This document shows positions 51,501-60,051 of a DNA stretch of 64,000 nucleotides, in pieces. How positions within the stretch are numbered: position 1 is the stretch's first letter; each line of letters starts with the position of its first letter. Both the position numbers and the translations under genes were made by a program. The DNA is from Diphasiastrum complanatum (Eukaryota > Streptophyta > Lycopodiopsida > Lycopodiales > Lycopodiaceae): assembly GCA_029204225.1 (NCBI GenBank), contig CM055098.1:15142533-15206532 (forward strand), read 5' to 3'. Under the pieces are notes generated by a model that saw nothing but the letters and a program-made list of their open reading frames with translations, was not told the DNA's origin and made no database searches.

Positions 51501-54500
51501 CCTTCATGCGGTGTCAGGAGATTTTCCTTGATGGTCAACCCTTGGAGATTGTTTCATCTTACACTTATTTGGGTGTGCTATTCAGTGGTCCGATTTTCAT
51601 TATGCGGCAGGCAGCCTCAGATCAACTTGGGAAGGGTCATGCTTCCCTCGTCCAACTTGAGAGACTTTGTTTTAGGAGTTATATTCATGATGCTCCTAGT
51701 AAGTGTTGTCTCTTTGACACTATGGTCACTCCTACAACTTTATATGCGGCAAAGGTTTGGTGTGCAGGTCTGACCTCCTTGGATTGGTCTCGTATATCTC
51801 AACTCCAGACCTCCATGCTCTCTCGGATGATTAGGGCTAAGCCCTCAGTTCCACACCAGATTATCACTGCTGAGTTTGCTTTTCCTCCTATTTTAGTGGA
51901 TGCCCTGTTTAGGCTCATTATATATATCCAGAGAGTATTGGCTCTCCCTTCTGACAGGTATTCCTACCTTGCAGTCACATCCTCGAGGCTACTCTATGAT
52001 AGTGGAGTCCATTTCTCATGGTACTCTCAGGCTGCACGCCTCTTGAGCTCATTGGGTATTTCAAGATTCAGTCTCAGACGATGACATCGACATTGACCTA
52101 GCTCATCGAGATCAGAGAGCGTTTTACCTCAGGTATTACCATGGTCTGAGCACTTCCGGTTACTAGGAGAGTTTGCCCTCAGAGGTCCATACTGCACACA
52201 ATCAACACCCATAGAGACGCCACAGACGACATCAGCATCCATCCTCTACTCCAGTATCATTTTCGGGGCCTCGTATCACAGACTTCTTCAGTGGTCTTAG
52301 CTGATATCACATACAGTGCTCCTTCTTGACAATTCCCGCCAGTCTAAGAAGGCTCCTTCTAACTCTTTCTATCGTTTTCTAACAGAAAACGGAATCAGTA
52401 GATCTGCAAACCATTGGCATCAGAACACCATTTCAAAACTGATTTCTGATATCTATTGGAAAAGCATGTCCACCATTCAAAAAAAAAATTGGCCATTACT
52501 CCTTTTTCCACAAAAAGAAAAAAAAAATTGCGATCCGGGTCACGGATTGCTGACGTTCCGGATCGCACGATCCGGTTCGTTTTTGCAGCGCGATCTGCTG
52601 CAACTCAGTTGACAAGTGTCTTAGAACTAGCCTAGCACCTGTCATACTATAGTTAGGCTGAATATGGCCGAATTTGACTGTCAAAACTCGAGACATGCCC
52701 CTAAGTATAGCAAGTACTGTAAATAACACTATACAACTGATTTCCCTACGTGTGGCTACCTGGCTAATCCAAGTAGCCAGTTACGGGACGAGTGCCCAAT
52801 TGATATGTTGATAGTGGGTCACGTCCCGATCACTACTGGAAACACAGTAAACTAGATAAACCATAAATCTAATCTAACTGTATAGTACTGCATTTCGAGC
52901 TTACATAAAAATAGATCAGATTGAATCTGATTCTTAACACATTGGTCATTCAAACAGGACCTTTTGTTGACAAACTCTGTGTATTATTGATTTGAACACT
53001 CTCTGTTGTTGATGGACACTCTATATGATTGATTCAGTATGACGACCAGGATTTGTGTCGCTAATTCTCTCAATTTTTTTGCAAATTCATTCTTGATAAT
53101 CAAAGTGTGACTGAGGGCTTTAAACTTGTTTTTGGAAAAGCTAGGAAAAAGAGCGCGTTCCACACAGATCTGCCCATGTTCTGTATGGAACGTGTTCATG
53201 TCGTTCTGTACGCTTACCAATCTCTGTTATATGAACAAGTATTTGCATTTTATATCCAGGTATGGCAAGCTGTACTCATACATAATATTTTTTGGATGGG
53301 AGATGTAAAGCTCATAAGCGTTGTTTGTATACTTGTGAAAAAAAGTCTCTGAAGAAAGTTTTCTTGCTCATTTTTTGCAGAAAGTTACTAGTACATGCTT
53401 GCTTTTTTTAGAATGATACAAGTACGTGCAGAGAGACTGTATTCAGTGATTCTGAGTGTGTGGTCTAAGGGGTTTTCTGTAAGTGCTTGTCCAAACTTAT
53501 TTGTTTTTTCCCCCCTTGGCAGCATGATGCAGCCTGCAGAGTCATCGCCAGGCTAAAGAAAGAAAGAGATGAAGCAAGATCATTTTTATTGCAGGCAGAA
53601 CGGCATATACCTGCTAATTCACCAGCTGCACCTGCTTCTGCTGTAATGACAACAATGAGCAATGGAAAACGAGGTTTGATACAAAACCTAACAAATCATT
53701 TGCTTTGTACTTTCTTACATATGAATTTGTAGCAGGAATTTTAAGATGAAACAAAAGGCCAGGCCCACTTGGTTGACTACTATGGAAAGAAGGATAACTA
53801 AATATAGAGAACTAAGATTGTATGTTGAAAATGCAATGAGTTACAGCCATAACACTTCTCATTTATACTTGCAACATGCACCTTGAGTGACATTTTCTGT
53901 TTGGAAAGTATACCGGATATAAGGCTATTTAGCTCCTCCGAGTCCATGATGACGATGAGAAGTGGCACGTGTGTGAATGGTGGACTGAGTTAGTCCCTTG
54001 CAGTTTTCCATGGTTGCATGATCTGGATATGAGTAGACTATCTATCGGCAAACTTTCTGTCTTGTTGCTTGTTTTCAAGAAGCACTTTTGGTTGCATTCT
54101 CTCACTATTAGCTTTCATGAACAGCTCCCGAGACAGAGCCAGAAGCAGTTGCTCCTGGGAAAAAATCTCGACAGGGCATCACTTCAGAGATTGTTAAGGA
54201 GCTTACTGAATGCAATGCAAGGCTTTCTGGACAGCGAAAGAAGAGACAGGTGTTCCTTCCTTCACCCGTACATATACATTTAGTTGACCAGCTCACCCGA
54301 ATAGAAAACGTCCTGCTTTTTGACTTTCCAAGTCTCTTGCATGCAATTGATAAGCTACAATCATATTCCTTTGGTTTTGCAACTCTTTGAATAGTTTCCA
54401 ATGACTGTGGCAACATTGTGATGCTAAGTATTCTCTGAAGACTTATTCCCTGCTTTTGGGTTGTGCTTTTGTAATTCGTCAGACATTCGCGCTAGTTTTG

Positions 54501-57017
54501 GAATGATGCTCTTTCTTTAGTCTTCTTTCTCAGATATCGAACTAATGATGTTATTCTTCAGGCTTCTCCAAACCTTGCCTCTGTTGAGGTATTGGAGCGA
54601 TTCACGCAGTTGTCCAGTCATCCTCTTCACAAGACAAGCAAGCCTGGCATTTGTTCGATTGATTTGCATTTATCTAAGGTATTTCTGTTTTTCCAATTTT
54701 GGCATGTCTTCTAAATAAGCACAATTTATCATGCAATCTGAATTTCTGCCATCCAAGAGCTAATGTGAATGTATTTGTACCCATGTAGCTGCTTTCAGTA
54801 TTTGGTGCTGATGACATAAGTAGGGAGTTGTAGCATATACCTGTACTATGCATAATGAAGTTGATGGGTTAAGGCTCTGGTGGTGGGCTCCATAGAACTT
54901 AAATATCTCATGTGGTCATTGCTATATTCGGGGAAAATACTGCATCCAGATGGCTCCAAAATGTGCAGTTCTCAAAATCACTTCAAGTCTACTCCTCTGT
55001 TGAAAGTGTATGGTGTATGTTGTATGTCCCAGGCATTGGTGCAGTGCAATGTTTCTGAGCGTCATATGCTTTTGAGTTTTAGACAATGTTTTGATGAGAA
55101 TGTTGTTTAAAATGAACTTTTATTCCATTTCTTGATGGGTTTTGTTCAGAGTGGTAAAAGAACAACAGTAGACGGGAGGCCTAGTAGTACCATGATAAGT
55201 GATGTCCCTGACCAAAGATTTGTGAAGAGGATGTGAGTGCCATGTATGGGTTCGTCCCATTGTCCGCAAACTCTATGATTTGTTGTATATATATAACTAG
55301 CCCGAAGCCTCAATCTGCGATGGATGCACTGCAAACTCGGCATGATGATCTTATGAGGCATTGAGTTAGCACATATCATACATGACAACATGGTAACCTG
55401 AAGGCACAAGATATTGGCCCACTCATCTGATGGACATGGCTGTATGAGTGAGTAGGGCATAAAACAATTGGCACCTACTTGGGGCGTCTTGAATATGTCT
55501 TATGCAACAAGATGTCTCTAGGGTTGACTAGGGAGGCATGATCCTTCCCAAGTCTAGATGCAATCGCATGTCTCATACCAAAAGTTGGACTTGTGAAAAG
55601 CGCCCCTAGGTATGGATAAGTTGATACTACCCTCAATGCCATCTAATGTGAACTCCCGTCTTTGCATATAGGCTCAAGAACTGTTGAAGACCATGATCTT
55701 GGTCTTCTTAGTGTTGACCTCCAAGCCGCATTTGGCACAAAAGGATTGAGATATTATTGCTTTTACCAAGATACACCCATCACACTTCATACTCTGATTA
55801 CAGAGTTTGATGGATATGCTACATATTGAGACAGGACGTTTTCATAGGATAGGAAATGGTGTTCATCCCCAACTCCCCAAGTGTACAGATTTGACAAATC
55901 CTGTCCTCTTTAGATATGCTATGATAAGTGTCCTATCCCAATATGTAGCTGATGTGATGAGACTCTGAACTGGAATAATATAAATCTCAATATATGTGAT
56001 AATCCTATATCTGGGTACTAGAGCAAATAGTGCAGCCCACACAGTATACCTCGATGAAGCGTTATCTTTAGTAGAGGGGTTTCACCCCTAGTTGTCCATC
56101 CCAGACTCTATGCACATATGACTTGTATATAAACTGGCAAATATAGTGGTGTGTGCCCTTTGGAAGTTACGATAAAGAGATACCAAGGGAGTCGAGTAGA
56201 TGCATTGTTTGGGAGTACCATGAGTGACATGAAAGCTGTGTAGGGGTATTTAGTGTCACTGCTTTCTATCTGTGCTAGTCCTTGAAGAAAAGTGATGCCC
56301 TGATCAACCACCTCATCCTGAAGTGGAGGAATGCGAACTTCGCCAATATCATCTGATGTGGCATCGAGGTTTGTGCTCGGATTATCTGTGAAAGTGTAGT
56401 GATCTATACACGCAGTATATATTGGCCCACTTTGAGGAAGTGCTGCCAGTTCACTAAGTCTCAGCTGCATACATGGCTGTCGGAGTGACCATGGTATCAA
56501 AAAGTTGACACTTACTCAAAGCATCACATATGTACTGTCTGAACAAAACCTCTCAAGCTGAACTAGAGGCGCACGTCCCTTCCCTAACCTGGCAAGGGCT
56601 GCCTGTGTCTTACTGAAAACCAGACTAGTGAAAAGGACACCAAGCTACGTATATATGAAGAGACTACCTCCACGGGGTGACCATCCCATATAAGCTCCTA
56701 TCTTTGCATGAATGCAGACTAGAACTCCGTGCAATCCCCAACGTGAGCAAAAAGAACATAATACCTCCAAGTGTTTTTGTAATCCCTCTCTGGACCTTGA
56801 CATGAGTACCACATCACTGGCATAGAGTAGAATAGAAATCAATAGGTCACTTGAAGTACATCCCTCCCCTTCATCCTGCACAATCATCCTCTCCAACTCA
56901 TGAATGTAAAGTCCATAACAAGGTAGGGGAGAGTGAGCACCCTTGCTTCACTCCAATGGTACTATCAACGGGTGGTGTGATACTCTACTTGGATTATAAA
57001 TAGCCTATCACTCTCTC

Positions 57018-57073
<56 letters not shown>

Positions 57074-57906
57074 TATTAATGTCTTTTCCATGCCAAAAGG
57101 CATATAAGACTAATGAAGTACATGTCAAGCATGTGGTAACCATGGGAACATGAGAACGCACTGGAGCCTGCTGGCGTCGTCTATGCTAGAATGCGATACA
57201 GCGCATCCTAATGAAGGCAGTCCATCTCTCTAGGTGCCTAAAATTTTGGCATACATGCATAAGAAGCTATTTACAGCATACTTCGCATAAGTCTTATGCA
57301 AAAGCGAATTGTTTTTCCACAGATTATAGCGTCCTACCATCGCTGGATCAGCACTGGAACAACACTCTGAAAACTTAAAATTTTCCAGCAAGTATTTGAA
57401 TGCAAATTGATGCCAAAAAAAGAGCATTTTACAACAATTGGGAGGCCACGATCCAGTGCTGGCTATTCCTTAACTTTTATACAAAAAAGTGTGAAAAAAT
57501 TATCCTGTGATTCGCTGTAGAGATGGAAATTCATGGCGAAAACATAAATCTTCAATATGCATAATGAAAGTAGCATAAGTCTCTTACCAAATCACTGATG
57601 AATCACTGTATACAAGCATGTAGATGGGCGTTGAATGATCAAGCTTGCATTGATAAAGAGGAGAGGAAGAAAGTTCCTTCTACGTAAGAAGATGAGATTG
57701 TGTAGAGATATCCATCTGGTGGCTTGTGAAGGAAGCAGTTGTTCCTATCCATAGGATGGTTTTGGATTAATCTTGACTGTCGGAAATAAACCATGTAAAA
57801 CTGGGAGGGTGTTTGTAAAGTACCAGTCTTAGGTGCGAGTCCTTTAAGTAAATGCCCAACATTGTATTATCGTCCAAGTGTAGTGATTTATAGTTAGATA
57901 CGATCC

Positions 57907-57977
<71 letters not shown>

Positions 57978-59965
57978 TTTTCCATGCCAAAAGGCATATA
58001 AGACAAAAAGTACACATCAAGTGTGTGGTGCAAATAGGAGCGTGTAAAATGTCTCCGATAACAATAAAGAAAACATATATGAAGTGTAGCTACAAAAAAT
58101 AGCTACCGTCTAATAGCTACCAATATTTGATGACTGTTAATGAAAGAATGTATCTATGGCGGTGATGGTATACATGTATATGCTCATCATAAAATCATCA
58201 AATCAAATCCTGTAGCCGTTGAAGAATGATGTAATCACTAATGAAGACTGTAGCTGGAGGTTGTGAAGTGTGTTTCTCTTGTCAGTGATCTTACGACCAA
58301 CATGAATTTGGGTGGCCACTATATCTGCCAGTCTCAATGGCTAGCTGGTGAGAGGAAACCCGAAACTGACCCAACACTGTCCGCAGTCTATGTGAGATAC
58401 TCTCCACCAAATAACCGGGTACAATAGGATATCTAGCAAGATCTCAGGATTAATACTGTGCACGATAAAACTCAGTCTTCGTCCTCGACGAATGCAGCCA
58501 AGTGCTCTGAAGATACACCCTATACAGATGGCCCCGAACGTACTGATGAGTACCAGCTGGTAAGTTAGTAATATGAATACCCATTGTGGAAAGGAGACGA
58601 CAAGCCTGGGAGTACTACGAGAAGGAGTGTCCCTCAGAATGTAAGTTTTGGGATGATGACAAAGCTGCTGTAGCATAGTGTCTGTCGCCACCCTGGAGAT
58701 CCTCCAGTCGCTGTATAAATGTGACAATATGGAACAATGCCTCTAGCTGAATGGGGGGGACGACAAACTCTGCCAGTATAATATGATGTGGTACAGAGGG
58801 CTTAGCCCGTATCATTCGAGATAGCATATGGGTTTGGAGTTCTGCGATGCTTGCCCACTCGATGGCTGTCAGGCCAGCTCGATCCAGGGCTGAATGAAGT
58901 CTCAGACTAGGCAGGCCACCCCACCTGAACCTCGATCTGTAAATGCTCTCGTCGCCCTCCGATGTGCAGAGAACCAACAAAAACCCTCAACGGCCGATAG
59001 TCCCCTCTCTGGACTCTCGTGTGTCGTTGTGAGTAGTAAGATATCACCATCCGAACAAAAATCTCTGAAATCCCTTGCTGTAGCTGAAGAGTGAATACCA
59101 TTGCAGTTCCATAAGCTCAACCACAATGCTCTAGAAAGAACCCCTGAACCGCTACCTAGTCCGGGGGAACTTACTCCCTATTTATCAGGATTTGGAGGAT
59201 CGATGTACCGAGCCTTACCATCTCGATAAATTACCCTCTTCTCCAAAGCTTTTGCCTCATTGAATGCTTTCTTCCGATCGTCAACCTGCATGGGAGTGAG
59301 ATCATCGTCCATAAATACGAGTGTACCTCTAAGCTTGGCCCGCAGTTTGAGGGTTGCCCGTCGTTCTTCCAAATGCGTGAAGCGAACAATGAGTGTAGAA
59401 GGGTCTCTCTTGGTTCTCCAAGCTGTATCCAATCCTTCGGAGTGGTGGGAAAGTCTTCAGTCATTGGATCATTAGTGTCTTCAACCCCTCGGACCTTGAT
59501 ATTCCCGCATTCGCTCTTCAGATATGGTGGCTGAAATGACCCTATTGAAGGAAGGTGTACCTTCCTTATTGCCTTCCTTGAAAAGGGAAGCCCATCTTTT
59601 TGTCTCAGCTTTGTGTTGCTCTATCTTTTCTTCTAACTCTTGAATCCTTGTAGGTTCTCCTTGCTTGCTGACTGCTGCCTCCAACGAAATGCCTAGGGGT
59701 GAAGAGGGGGCCAGTGCTGAAGGGGCAGTAGGAGCAGAGGTGGGGGGGGGGGTGTGGGCATGGGCTCCCCTTCCCTTTCCTGGCCAGAAGCAATAGATCA
59801 GTGGACAGCAGGGGTCAGGGGCTGTACCAGCATCCAGCAGCGTGAGGCAGTGGGTCAGCGGGCCATGCAGAAGGTGCAGTGCCACGATGGACAGGGTGGA
59901 GGCCAGTCGCGATGGACAGTAGAGCGGAGGACAGGAGGGCGAAGGATCAACGAGCCACCATCGCG

Positions 59966-60051
<86 letters not shown>

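Larger units (their letters stand above)
48558..52310 (+). mobile_element. LINE A: fairly complete non-LTR retrotransposon (sense to PRP19)
   Basis: A 5' UTR, ORF1, an endonuclease and a long reverse transcriptase in order, starting right after a CT microsatellite. It lies inside the decayed gypsy element (between its LTRs) in PRP19 intron 5, so it inserted later. The 3' end is not clear: no stem-loop/CT tail of the type seen in the other copies is found, and A-rich runs occur at 52470-52530. Stops at 50277 and 52084 and frameshifts make it probably inactive. Confidence 0.9.

Noticed and set aside
55781-56107. Possible further LINE ORF between the two RT fragments of intron 8
   Set aside because: No RT motif could be read on either strand; left unassigned.
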